Shown: positions 1-8,151, numbered from the stretch's first letter. The stretch is 64,000 bases of DNA from Clostridia bacterium (GCA_017399225.1 JAFQEB010000086.1:92202-156201); one strand, 5' to 3'. The notes: a model not told the origin generated them from the letters alone. Numbers and translations are program-made.

Positions 1-2
1 GC

Positions 3-185
3 GTCAGCTGCTATGAGGATCTGCTGGCTGCCCGCATGAATGCCGCCCGGTACTATCTGCAGCATACTGAACTGACTGTCCGAGAGATTGCAGCCCTGTG
101 CGGTTATGAGAACGATGTGGTGTTCATGCGGCTGTTCAAAGGACGCTTGGGTGTGACGCCTACGGAGTACAGGGGACATATATAA
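3..185 (+). CDS. AraC-family transcriptional regulator, C-terminal end (partial)
   Basis: Only the last 60 codons lie in the window and the 5' part is off the left edge. The visible part is the second helix-turn-helix of an AraC/XylS DNA-binding domain: a helix rich in Ala/Arg (LLAARMNAARYYL), the recognition unit (TVREIAALCGYEN), then the typical F-K-x-x-x-G-V-T-P-x-E-Y ending. Proteins of this class bind promoter DNA as activators of sugar or stress genes. The target cannot be inferred because the sensor domain is missing. It lies on the far side of the rpsI attachment core from the integrase, so it is either chromosomal or belongs to the opposite end of a tandem or circular element. Confidence 0.85.
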   Translation, partial: VSCYEDLLAARMNAARYYLQHTELTVREIAALCGYENDVVFMRLFKGRLGVTPTEYRGHI

Positions 186-440
186 CACTGCAGCCAATGC
201 TCCGGGAGCGTCACACACGCCGCCCTTTTGATTAGCGATGGCAATCGTTGTTGCAGACAAATGGTTCACCTCCAATTCAAGTGATCTTTCTGCAATGCGA
301 CAAACACAAAGAGCACATAGCATTCTATTTACTGTGCGCTCATATCGGTTTATTTTGTTTTGGTCAGATTCAGCTAAACTTGGTCAAAACCTATCAGCTT
401 GATTTGCGTCAGCAGCATCCCATTTCAGACACCGAAATGG

Positions 441-528
441 GGGTGAAATAGCGGTCATTTAACCCTTTTCTTCACCCATTATTTCACCCTTTTTTCACCC
501 ATAATGGAGTTTCACCCATATTTCACCC
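441..528. repeat. TTTCACCC repeat block near the attachment core
   Basis: The octamer TTTCACCC occurs at 482, 493, 510 and 521, with near copies CTTCACCC at 470 and TTTAACCC at 458 and an inverted copy at 441. The pairs 482/493 and 510/521 are each 11 bp apart, one helical turn. Two more TTTAACCC copies, again 11 bp apart, lie on the other side of the core at 743 and 754 next to the integrase gene. Paired short repeats on both sides of a core are what arm-type binding sites of a tyrosine recombinase look like. That role is inferred. The rest of 186-632 holds no gene I can support. Confidence 0.5.
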
Positions 529-583
529 TTAAAAAATGGATCAGATTAGGACAGAATGAGTCAAACCGCTACAAAAGGAAAAA

Positions 584-612
584 CCCCGGAAACTCAGTGT
601 TTCCGGGGCTTT
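584..612. terminator. Rho-independent terminator next to rpsI 3' fragment
   Basis: A CCCCGGAAAC / GTTTCCGGGG stem with a 5-nt loop at 584-608 is flanked by A-rich sequence on the left and CTTT on the right. On the minus strand it lies about 25 bp past the rpsI stop codon and ends in GGGGTTTTTCC, so it would terminate transcription arriving from rpsI. Confidence 0.75.
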
Positions 613-632
613 CAGGCACTTTTCTGATGAAA

Positions 633-680
633 TTAGCGCTTGGAGAACTGAGGCGCACGACGGGCAGCCTTCAGGCCGTA
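633..680 (-). other. rpsI: Attachment-site core: 3' end of rpsI (ribosomal protein S9)
   Basis: The minus strand reads YGLKAARRAPQFSKR followed by a stop, which is the universal C-terminus of ribosomal protein S9. Immediately upstream the frame is closed by TAG and TGA, so only 16 codons are present and no intact rpsI accompanies them. Integrative elements commonly target the 3' end of conserved genes and leave such a duplicated tail at the distal junction. The integrase gene begins 100 bp away. The intact rpsI should lie at the other junction outside this window. Confidence 0.85.
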
Positions 681-704
681 CTACTTCTGTCAGAAACCCT
701 GAAG

Positions 705-726
705 CCCTTGAATTTCAAGGGTTTTT
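705..726 (+). terminator. Small hairpin with T tract between core and integrase
   Basis: CCCTTGA / TCAAGGG forms a 7-bp stem around a 3-nt loop and is followed by five T residues on the plus strand. It may insulate the integrase region from readthrough across the junction. Confidence 0.5.
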
Positions 727-778
727 CGTTTGCTTGCCGGGATTTAACCCCTATTTAACCCCTACAAACTGTGCCATA

Positions 779-1984
779 TCAGGTAGCCTGACCAAACGCT
801 GAATTCACAAAGCCCAGCAGCTGTTCAGGTCTATTATACTTGACCTTCGCATAAATGTCCATAGTTACTTTACTATTTTCATGTCCTGCAAGGTACTGAA
901 CAGTTTTGGGGTCAACCGAGGCGTAAATCAGGTTGGTGATATATGTGTGCCGCAACTGGTGCGGCGTCACCTGGAAGTCCAGGCTATATACCACATGACC
1001 ATTATGACCAGCCTTTTCACCAAGAACCGGTGTTACTGTCTTGGTAATGCGCTGTCCATTGATGTAGCGCACATAGGTACGTTCCTTTGTGGTACGAGTG
1101 ACGATGTACTGCCATACTCTCTTGAACTGCGTGTAAGTCAGTGGGCCATCATCGCTATTGGCAACAACGTAATCCGATGTGGACTTGCTCCTGGCTTCAC
1201 GAAGACATTCAGCGAGATTGTTGGGGATCGGAATATCCCGATGAGCCGCTTTTGTTTTCAGCTCGGTACAAACCACCGGGCGATTGTGTTCAGAGTGCCA
1301 CGCCCTGCGAACGGTGATGTATGGTACGTCACCATCAAGGTAAACGCTGTCCCACTGTAATCCGAGGATTTCTTCACGTCTCAGACCAGCGTAGAGGCCG
1401 ATCATCACAAAGACATAGGGCGGCAAGCCTTTGATAGCTGAAAGCAGTTTGTCAACCTGAGCGTCAGTCAGAGCATCCCTGTCTTTCTGCGGCTTGCCAC
1501 CCTTAGCTGAAATACGCTCACAGGGGGAACTGTCGATGATGTGACTATCGACTGCTGACCTAAAGATCGCCTTATACAGCATGTGTACACCGCGATATAC
1601 CGAAACAGACTTTTTCGACACGGGTACAAGTGCCAGTCGAACATCATCTGCCGTTACATTGGCCATATACATATGACCCAAAGGAGCAATAATGTAGTTT
1701 TTCACCTTGGATGTATAGTCAATCAGGGTCGTTGTCCTGATGTGTGCAGACTGCATCAGCAGCCAGCGCTCGCAGTATTCAGCAACAGTAGGAGTTGCTC
1801 TGCGAAAGGCGGCTTCCTCAATCTGACGCTTGGCTTCTTCCACCTTTTCATAGAGTTCCTCGGGAGTCTTGGCATAAAGAGCCACCCGCTTGCCATCGGC
1901 ATCTTCAACACGTGTTCTGAAGTATTCAATGCCGTTAAGGATCACAGTCCCATAGGCAGGGATCTGCTTTTTCTTTCTGCCCAT
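779..1984 (-). CDS. int: Tyrosine recombinase / integrase
   Basis: This is a 401-aa site-specific recombinase that would integrate and excise the element at the rpsI 3' end. It has an AP2-like arm-binding N-terminus (about 1-60), a SAM-like core-binding domain (about 65-170) and a C-terminal catalytic domain. The visible catalytic residues are Arg in GLRREE near 200, the HQLRH box near 342-346, His in AGHEN near 368 and the nucleophile Tyr in MDIYAKV near 378. The set is complete, so the enzyme looks functional. It starts with ATG at 1984. The excisionase lies 83 bp upstream in the same direction. The 3' end faces the attachment core, as in Tn916-like and Tn1549-like elements. Confidence 0.95.
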   Translation of the reverse strand: MGRKKKQIPAYGTVILNGIEYFRTRVEDADGKRVALYAKTPEELYEKVEEAKRQIEEAAFRRATPTVAEYCERWLLMQSAHIRTTTLIDYTSKVKNYIIAPLGHMYMANVTADDVRLALVPVSKKSVSVYRGVHMLYKAIFRSAVDSHIIDSSPCERISAKGGKPQKDRDALTDAQVDKLLSAIKGLPPYVFVMIGLYAGLRREEILGLQWDSVYLDGDVPYITVRRAWHSEHNRPVVCTELKTKAAHRDIPIPNNLAECLREARSKSTSDYVVANSDDGPLTYTQFKRVWQYIVTRTTKERTYVRYINGQRITKTVTPVLGEKAGHNGHVVYSLDFQVTPHQLRHTYITNLIYASVDPKTVQYLAGHENSKVTMDIYAKVKYNRPEQLLGFVNSAFGQAT

Positions 1985-2067
1985 TTTGTCACCTCATGGT
2001 TTATTTCTTACAGCTGCTGCAATACTGTTGTACCAAACATCCAGCTTTTCAGCAATGATGTCGCAGG

Positions 2068-2304
2068 TCAACGCCTTTGGCTGTGTGGTTTACGATATGT
2101 CATTCTTGCCGGTTCTTCCGGCCTGGCTCGATGTGTACATTTTGCAACGTATTCCTGCAGCCCGGAGTCGGTGAAGAATACGCAGCCATTAGGTACATAT
2201 TGAACATAGGAGATCTGGCCACTATTTCTTGCAGCATCAAGAGTTGCGATGCTGATGCCAAGAATCTGCGCAGCCTCCTTACGAGTGATAAGCCTTTCCA
2301 ACAA
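2068..2304 (-). CDS. xis: Excisionase-type helix-turn-helix protein
   Basis: This 78-aa protein begins with a MerR-like winged helix (LITRKEAAQILGISIATLDA) followed by a short wing containing NGCVFFTDSGLQEY, the pattern of recombination directionality factors and 'excisionase family' DNA-binding proteins. Such proteins bend attachment-site DNA to favour excision. It lies directly upstream of the integrase on the same strand and is probably cotranscribed with it. A decayed relative is present at about 4075-4262. Confidence 0.8.
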   Translation of the reverse strand: MLERLITRKEAAQILGISIATLDAARNSGQISYVQYVPNGCVFFTDSGLQEYVAKCTHRARPEEPARMTYRKPHSQRR

Positions 2305-2672
2305 CAGTCCTCCAATCTCTTGATACTGTTGGTCGCATTGTGTTACTTCCTATTTATGTGGTATTATGATCAGAAGATATACAGGCTGCGATCAGCTTTG
2401 TCGCATCATAGCCCCACCTGTACCGCCGTCCCCCGGACAGGCGAATACCGCAGGAACTCCCCGCCAGTCATTGCGAGGCCGTGAGGAAGTCTCATTATGC
2501 CCATGCCGGATCGTCGCGCCCTGCCTGCCACAGCAGGGTCTATGAATCACGTTGATCGCTCTGGCGTTGCCGTCATCGCGCCGCTTCATAAGCCGCTTCA
2601 CAACATGGATTTAGTACCTGTATACCGGATATGTAGTTATCAAGGTTCGCCGGTACTCCTGATCCCTTGTTC
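2305..2672. other. Intergenic region with no gene seen
   Basis: No convincing coding frame is present. The stretch GTCATTGCGAGGCCGTGAGG (about 2468-2487) resembles the interspersed GTCATTGCGAG-type repeats found between genes in many bacteria, but only one copy is visible here, so no repeat family can be claimed. Confidence 0.4.
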
Positions 2673-2990
2673 TCACTTGCCAAACTGCTCAATAATACTG
2701 TCTATGAGGATTAGGTCCTTTCCAGTCATATTAGCTCTGATCCTCAACAAAAAGTCGAGCTGAGCTGGTGAGCAAACATTGGGATTCGGTTTATACCAAT
2801 CGGGTATCTTGACACCGCCATGATAACGACCACGGACAGTTTCAATTGGATGTGAGATGGACAGAATTTGCACATCGTTAGTTATCGTTCTTTCCGAAAC
2901 TCCATACTCTGCTGCAAGGCCAGCAACAGTAACTTGACGATGACAACACAAAGAACGCCAGATAGCTATCCGTCGTTCATGTGTGTCCAT
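2673..2990 (-). CDS. Small HTH (DeoR/HTH_11-like) DNA-binding protein
   Basis: This 105-aa protein has an N-terminal winged helix-turn-helix (VTVAGLAAEYGVSERTITND) like that of DeoR-family regulators, but lacks the sugar-phosphate sensor domain. The C-terminal half has no domain I recognise. The start at 2990 is supported by GAAGGAGGTAGTGAG just upstream. Small HTH proteins of this kind are frequent in the regulatory end of integrative elements, close to int/xis, where they may control excision. That role is inferred from position only. Confidence 0.75.
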   Translation of the reverse strand: MDTHERRIAIWRSLCCHRQVTVAGLAAEYGVSERTITNDVQILSISHPIETVRGRYHGGVKIPDWYKPNPNVCSPAQLDFLLRIRANMTGKDLILIDSIIEQFGK

Positions 2991-3270
2991 CTCACTACCT
3001 CCTTCCCTCGAGGATGATTGTAAAGGTTAAACACGCAATTTCCCTGCTTATTTAAAAAACTCTATTATATTTTCTGTTTATGCCATATTTGACTTTTTCA
3101 CCCGAGATCTAACCCAAATACGGCGTAATTACTGTGAGTTTACACACCTAGCAATGTGTAGTAGCTTCATTACAGTTACTGCAATTCATATCACAATGAA
3201 GTAAATCTAAGGTGACCAACCGCTGACAAGCATTCTGCACTCATGATGGAACTCGAACGACCAAAAGCAA

Positions 3271-3311
3271 GCAGAGCCTGCTTCCTCCTGTATCGAGAAA
3301 GCAGGCTCTGC
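3271..3311 (-). terminator. Terminator downstream of the KTR gene
   Basis: GCAGAGCCTGCTT / AAGCAGGCTCTGC is a perfect 13-bp stem with a 15-nt loop, followed on the minus strand by TTGCTTTTGG. It lies just past the stop of the KTR protein gene. Confidence 0.75.
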
Positions 3312-3314
3312 GCT

Positions 3315-3506
3315 TTATGCGTCTGGCTCTAAACTTACAACCACCTTTGAGTTGGCCACATTGATTAAAGTTTCTCTTTTGCACCAATGGCAGTACAACG
3401 GAAAGCTGGTCATTTTTGTCTTCTCTAAGACTTTTACCCTTGTTTTGTTTCCACATCTTGGACAAAAAATCCACGAAGACTGTTGCTTTGCTATTCTGTT
3501 AATCAT
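3315..3506 (-). CDS. Cysteine-rich KTR-domain zinc-ribbon protein
   Basis: This protein of about 63 aa has two CxxC knuckles: CPRC followed by GNKTRVKV, and CHWC followed by KRETLINV. That is the pattern of the cysteine-rich KTR domain proteins found on many Firmicute conjugative transposons. The two CxxC pairs presumably bind one zinc ion. The molecular role is unknown. The frame stays open upstream to 3557, but known relatives begin just before the first CxxC, so I take the ATG at 3506. A strong terminator follows, suggesting a monocistronic unit. Confidence 0.75.
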   Translation of the reverse strand: MINRIAKQQSSWIFCPRCGNKTRVKVLEKTKMTSFPLYCHWCKRETLINVANSKVVVSLEPDA

Positions 3507-3761
3507 TGTATCACACTTTTCCATTAGTATTGAGATTGGCGACAATAGTTTTCGCATTTATGCACAAATCGACACAATACAATATATTATGTTCGCCGAT
3601 ACCGGGACTTTGGGGATGCCTGTGCGATCTTTGTGCAAGTCAAGGATCCTCATTATTACCTGTTCGTCAAGAGTGGATATAGGAAGGATGTTTAGCAGCA
3701 GGCTGCTTGGATGGCGTAAAACTTCTCACGATTGATGTCCTATTTTCTAACTAAAGTCATG

Positions 3762-4009
3762 ACCACCCGTTGAACGGGTGGTTTGACCAAGCCCTATAAG
3801 GGCTTATCTCCTGTGGTCGCCCTCTAAAGAGGGCACCGAAATAAACATCAAGCACACTCCATGCTCTCGCAAATCCCCTTTTCGGGGATTCACAAAGCAC
3901 AGTTCAAACACACCTCAGCATAAGTACCGCCAGTGGAGCCACATTTTCAATGTGGCTCCATACCGTATGCTAAAGCACTTATTTCCTACCCCCAGCAAAA
4001 AACTGGGGG
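3762..4009. mobile_element. Six-hairpin noncoding block, likely non-autonomous IS200/IS605-type element
   Basis: Six separate hairpins follow one another within 250 bp: 3762-3782 (ACCACCCGT/ACGGGTGGT), 3789-3805, 3819-3834, 3873-3889, 3934-3960 (11-bp stem) and 3989-4009 (CCCCCAG/CTGGGGG). No open frame is present. Terminal subpalindromic hairpins of this kind mark IS200/IS605-family ends and their derivatives without a transposase (PATE/MITE), or the structured RNA linked to IscB/TnpB. I cannot tell which applies. Another stem-loop at 4040-4070 (AAAGCTGG/CCAGCTTT) follows. Confidence 0.5.
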
Positions 4010-4074
4010 ATTTATAACGCCTATTCGGCTACCATCAATAAAGCTGGGCAGCGGAATGCTGTCCAGCTTTTGTT

Positions 4075-4262
4075 ATGGATGATAGCATGCAATCCTTTCT
4101 ATCGGTTTTCCCCCAATGTATATCTGCAAAGAAAACACAGCCATCGGAAGCATACTGAAACTAAGCAATCTACCCGTCGGGTCTTGTACCATCGAGAGTT
4201 GCAATACTGATGCCAAGAATCCATGCAGCGTCCTTTCCAGTGATAAGGCCTCCTGTATAAGC
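4075..4262 (-). pseudogene. Decayed excisionase copy
   Basis: The minus strand reads LITGKDAAWILGISIATLDG, then two in-frame stops, then FQYASDGCVFFAD. This matches the intact excisionase at 2068-2304 position by position (LITRKEAAQILGISIATLDA ... VQYVPNGCVFFTD). The two stops and the missing start show it is dead. It indicates that a second integrase/excisionase module once stood between the present one and the glycan genes. Confidence 0.75.
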
Positions 4263-4391
4263 TGAACATCCCGCTTCATAAGCTCCAGGCAGTCCAGCCT
4301 CTGATCCAGCTTGTTGTTACTGCCATGGAGAAAAGGGAGAAATCGAGGGGAAAACTCATTGCTTCACCTGATTTCTGTTGTGTCGTATTGT

Positions 4392-5332
4392 TCATCGCAG
4401 CGAGCCCTCGCGGGTCAGATCAGCCGTTAGACCGTGCTCCGTTATGGTGACTGGAATGAGATGCGCCCTTTCAAGACCGCCGCCATTGGGCGCATGGAGG
4501 GCCATCAGCCATTCGCCGTTATCGCTGCGGACCAGCATGGGATGTCCGCCGTCCGCCGTGAAGATGGGCTCGACCTCATGCTCCCACGGGCCTTCCAGCC
4601 TGCCGGAGGGACTGCGGGCAATACCCGTCTCATAGCGTCCATTCCCCGTACTCCACAGCATGCACAGCGCACCGGACTTGTCCCGGAAGAAAAAGCAGCC
4701 GTCTGTTACCCGACATGTGCAGTCAAAGCGAATTCCCAAGGTCTCTGCAACATACATCCCTGTTGACCAGGGAGCATCAGAGGCATTGAAGAGCACAAAC
4801 GGCTCGCTGACCGCCTGCTTCAGGTCTGCGGACATCTCTACAGCTTCCACCGTACCGTCCTTCACCTGCAGCCATTCGTGGTAGTACACCATGTAGGGCT
4901 TGCCCTCCGGCGACACATAGAGCGTGCCGTCGAGCGTCAGATGCTCCATAGGCTGGATCGGCCCGTCCGTCCAGGCTTCATAGGGGCCTTCCGGTTTTTC
5001 GCTGCGGAAAATCCAGGTTCCGCGGACCACCTCGTATCCCAGGGGCGTTTCCACGCCGCAGCCGGGAATGACACCGGTGACGGTCACGAACATGTACCAC
5101 GCGCCCTGCCAGGCATGCACCTCCGGCGCCCAGTAGGTGTTGCCCGCAAAGGGCAGCCGCAGCGCCGGAGCCGGTTCGGCCCAGTGTACACCGTCGGCGG
5201 AAAAGAGCACGTCCACGCCCTCGTAGGCTTCGTCCGGCCGTCATGGCTGCGGTAGAGCCAGCAGCCCTCGTCCGTCCGCACGAAGAACGGGTCACGGATG
5301 CGGATCTCCTCCAGGGTTCGAAGGGTTTTCAT
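4392..5332 (-). pseudogene. GH43 glycosidase with a frameshift near the N-terminus
   Basis: This is a five-bladed beta-propeller glycosidase (family GH43, arabinofuranosidase/xylosidase type) split into two frames. The start at 5332 (after GAAGGAGGAAGCATC) encodes MKTLRTLEEIRIRDPFF with the catalytic base Asp. At about 5235-5245 the frame breaks, and from 5216 a 274-aa frame carries the rest: the pKa-modulating Asp in LTLDGTLY and the catalytic Glu in YVAETLGI. One extra base in the CCGG stretch near 5238 would restore one frame. As read, neither half has all three residues. It has no signal peptide, so the intact enzyme would be cytoplasmic. It is the last gene of the long minus-strand cluster. 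A sequencing error cannot be excluded. Confidence 0.8.
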
Positions 5333-5357
5333 GATGCTTCCTCCTTATGGAATCGGC

Positions 5358-7118
5358 TTAGCGGTCGATGTCCACCTGCATGTTGCTGATGACGAAATCG
5401 CCCGCCCAGGAAATAACCTGGAAGTCGCCGGACTCGATGTACTCATTGGCGTAATCGACGCCGCTGTCGGGCAGCATGACGTCAAAGACAGGAGCGGCGT
5501 CAGCGGTCATTTCGTCCGCGGGGGCGAACCAGACCTTCACATTCTTGCCCTCGGCCAGGATGCGCACGGAATAGGTCACGCCCTCCTCAAAGTCGTACTC
5601 CAGGGCCGCGATGGGCGCATTGTAAGCCTCGCCCTTGTACAGGTGCAGGCCGCGCAGGTTCTCAGGCACGCCGAAGCCGCCCATGAACAGGCAGTAGCCA
5701 TTCCATTCGTTCTCGTCCTTGCTGCGGAAGAAGAAGCGGTCCTGGTTCCATTCCACGCGGTTGGGGGTGTAGTCGAAGGTCCAGTCGAAGTCGGACACGG
5801 CCTCGCCCAGGATGTGCCAGGTGTTCAGGTAGTCATCGCCGGAGTTGTCCGCCTTGCGGCCCGCCAGACGGATGCCGTCGGTCAGGGACTGGACAATGCC
5901 GGATTCGGCGCTGATGGCGGTATCGCTGCCGCTCTGGGCGCCGTTGTTGAGAATGTAGCGCATCTGGTCGGCGATGGCCTTGCGGTCAGCGGAGTACAGG
6001 CGGCTGAGCTTCACGCCGTCGATGACGTAGTCGCGGTAGGTGACCACGTTGCGGACATAGAGCAGCACGCTGGTATCGCCGCCCAGGTCGTTCTGGATGC
6101 TGATGGGCTGACCAAAGGCAAAGCCGGTCAGGTTCTCGGGCTCGACGGTCGTCACGCTCTCCAGATCCGGGAAGAAGGTGAAGAACTCGCTCTCGGTCAT
6201 GGTGTTGCCGTAGCCGCCATACATGTTCTTGTAGTTGACGGTGACGGTATCGCCGTTCACATCCACCTGCACGGTGCCGATGCGGTACACATTGCTGGCC
6301 ACGTAGTCGAAGGTGTAGGTACCGTTGACGGACAGGTCAACAGGGACGTAGGTATACCACTTGTCGGTCACCTCGGGTGCTTCCTCGCGGAAGTGCAGGC
6401 CGTAGGCGCAGGCGGTGTTGTGGGGATACCAGACGGGCTCCTCCACCTCGGGCACGACAACCTCGTCCTCGCCGAAGGTGACCTGCATGTCCTTGATCAG
6501 GAAGTCACCGGCCCAGGAGACAATCTGGAAGTCACCGGCGCTGAGGAACTCGTTGGCATAGCCGTCGTTGGTGTTGGGCAGCACCACGTCCATCACGGGC
6601 GCGGTATCCTCGGTGAGGGTGCCTTCCTTGGCGAAGTAGACCCGCACATGCTGACCCTCCACGTCGATTTTGACGTCATAGGCCACGTTCCACTCCAGGT
6701 AGTGATCCACCACAGCAAAGGCCTCGCCCTTCGCCTCGCCCTTGTAGAGCCACAGGCCGGGCATGTCAGTCCTGTTGCCGCCGACGCGGAAGATATAGCA
6801 ATCCCATTCATTCACCTCGTTGGTGGAATTGAAGGCAAAGCTGTCGCTGTTCCAGTCGGTGCTCATGGGCTTGTAGGTGAACGTCCACGTGTAGTCGTCC
6901 AGGTACTGGCCCAGGATGTGCTTGGTGATGAGGAAGTCATCGCCGCTGCCGTCAGGGCGCTTGCCCGCGATGCGCAGCCATTCGCCCACGGTCTCGACCA
7001 CGCCGCCGCCCTGGGTGGCAATCAGGCCGATCATGTCGATCACTTCAGCGCAGGCGCCGCCCACGCACAGGGCCGTCAGCAGCAGCCAGGTCACAAACAG
7101 TCTCCAGAAACGCTTCAT
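5358..7118 (-). CDS. Secreted LamG/DUF1080-like repeat protein
   Basis: This 586-aa protein has a signal peptide (MKRFWRLFVTWLLLTALCVG, then ACA|E). It has two copies of a beta-sandwich-like module at about 35-190 and 400-580 (each with SGDD, a conserved HILG, WN-D-F-F and a final SGDFQ-I-SWAGDF) and an unrelated middle module at about 230-365 starting WYPHNTACAYGLHF. The outer modules resemble concanavalin-like (LamG/DUF1080) carbohydrate-binding folds. No catalytic residues are evident. The start at 7118 is chosen over an upstream frame because TCCAAGGAGGAC precedes it and the signal peptide follows. It probably binds polysaccharide outside the cell; that is inference. It is related in its outer modules to the protein at 18200-20077. 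Confidence 0.8.
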   Translation of the reverse strand: MKRFWRLFVTWLLLTALCVGGACAEVIDMIGLIATQGGGVVETVGEWLRIAGKRPDGSGDDFLITKHILGQYLDDYTWTFTYKPMSTDWNSDSFAFNSTNEVNEWDCYIFRVGGNRTDMPGLWLYKGEAKGEAFAVVDHYLEWNVAYDVKIDVEGQHVRVYFAKEGTLTEDTAPVMDVVLPNTNDGYANEFLSAGDFQIVSWAGDFLIKDMQVTFGEDEVVVPEVEEPVWYPHNTACAYGLHFREEAPEVTDKWYTYVPVDLSVNGTYTFDYVASNVYRIGTVQVDVNGDTVTVNYKNMYGGYGNTMTESEFFTFFPDLESVTTVEPENLTGFAFGQPISIQNDLGGDTSVLLYVRNVVTYRDYVIDGVKLSRLYSADRKAIADQMRYILNNGAQSGSDTAISAESGIVQSLTDGIRLAGRKADNSGDDYLNTWHILGEAVSDFDWTFDYTPNRVEWNQDRFFFRSKDENEWNGYCLFMGGFGVPENLRGLHLYKGEAYNAPIAALEYDFEEGVTYSVRILAEGKNVKVWFAPADEMTADAAPVFDVMLPDSGVDYANEYIESGDFQVISWAGDFVISNMQVDIDR

Positions 7119-7170
7119 GTTCTTGTCCTCCTTGGAAACGATTTTTATGAGTAAGGGGACTTGGCACCCC

Positions 7171-8142
7171 TTATCCAACAATGCCGGTCTTGTCGATGCT
7201 TTCGGTGAATTTCCCCTGCATGACAAGGAACAGGACAATCAGCGGCAGAATCGTCAGCACGCAGGCCGACTGCATCTGCACCACGACAGAGTAGGGATCC
7301 TTGTAGATCTCATGGCCCACGGAGCGCAGCAGGCTTTGCAGCGTACCCAGCGCCATGGCCAGCGTCTGGGAATCGGTGAAATACATGGACGCCATATAGT
7401 ATTCGTTCCAATACCACACAGCAGAAAACAGGATCGTCGTGACAAAGGCCGGGCCTGCACAGGGAATCATGATCTTCAGGAACGTGACGAAGCTGTTGCA
7501 GCCGTCAATCGCAGCGGCGTCCTCCAGCTCCTTGGGCATGCTGCGGAAGAACTGCCGGAAGATGAACACAAACAGGCCGGAGCGCAGACCCTGCCCGACC
7601 AGCGCGGGAACATAGTACACTGCATGGGTATCCAGTAGATTGACCGTCCAGGGCTTATCGCCGAAGAGCAGCCCCAGCTGACCCAGGCCGAAGAAGTCAA
7701 AATTTCGGTACTGCACATACATGGGGATGGACACCAGCTGGGACGGCACCAGGAGTGTGAAAATCACCAGCCCAAAGAGCACGCCCTTGAAGCGGAAGTT
7801 GAACCGGGCAAAGCCGTAGCCGATCATCGCTGAGATGAACACATGGATGATCGTGGAGATCACGGTAATCTGCGCGGTTTCCCCCAGCACCTTGGGGTAG
7901 TCGATCAGCTCCCAGATGTACTGGTAATTCTCCATCGTGAAATTGCGGGGAATCCAGATAACCGTCGGATCATACAGATCCTTCGCCTCGCGCATGGAGA
8001 CAGAGAACATATACAGGATCGGATACAGCACCACGAAGCACATCATCAGCAGAAATACCAGACGGAGCACCGTCATGCCGAAGTGGGTGGATGCATTCAG
8101 GACAGTTTTGCCGTCCATATGATTTGATTCGATCTTTTTCAT
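7171..8142 (-). CDS. Carbohydrate ABC transporter permease, MalG type (pair 2)
   Basis: This 323-aa inner-membrane permease has about six transmembrane helices, the first at about 27-47. The EAA loop that docks on the ATPase reads EDAAAIDGCNSFVTFLKI. Together with the MalF-type partner just upstream (8152-9057, 9-bp gap) it forms the channel of a CUT1-family oligosaccharide importer. No ATPase gene is present in the window; in Firmicutes one shared MsmX-type ATPase often serves several importers. This is the second permease pair of the locus, separated from its probable binding protein by the DUF5696/Yip1/NHL genes. Confidence 0.92.
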   Translation of the reverse strand: MKKIESNHMDGKTVLNASTHFGMTVLRLVFLLMMCFVVLYPILYMFSVSMREAKDLYDPTVIWIPRNFTMENYQYIWELIDYPKVLGETAQITVISTIIHVFISAMIGYGFARFNFRFKGVLFGLVIFTLLVPSQLVSIPMYVQYRNFDFFGLGQLGLLFGDKPWTVNLLDTHAVYYVPALVGQGLRSGLFVFIFRQFFRSMPKELEDAAAIDGCNSFVTFLKIMIPCAGPAFVTTILFSAVWYWNEYYMASMYFTDSQTLAMALGTLQSLLRSVGHEIYKDPYSVVVQMQSACVLTILPLIVLFLVMQGKFTESIDKTGIVG

Positions 8143-8151
8143 GCGCTCACC

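Noticed and set aside
2077..2484. Plus-strand frame over the excisionase gene
   Set aside because: It is antisense to a recognisable HTH gene and lacks any recognisable domain.
3241..3474. 77-codon minus-strand frame overlapping the KTR gene
   Set aside because: The other minus-strand frame encodes the two CxxC knuckles of the KTR family and ends before the terminator; this frame runs through the terminator hairpin.
5298..7154. Long plus-strand open frame (618 codons) opposite the LamG-like gene
   Set aside because: It is the mirror of a GC-rich, strongly codon-biased minus-strand gene, rich in His/Val/Ala with no domain or ribosome binding site. The same applies to the long plus-strand frames at 12126-14453, 18227-19738, 21492-23381 and 23388-25247.
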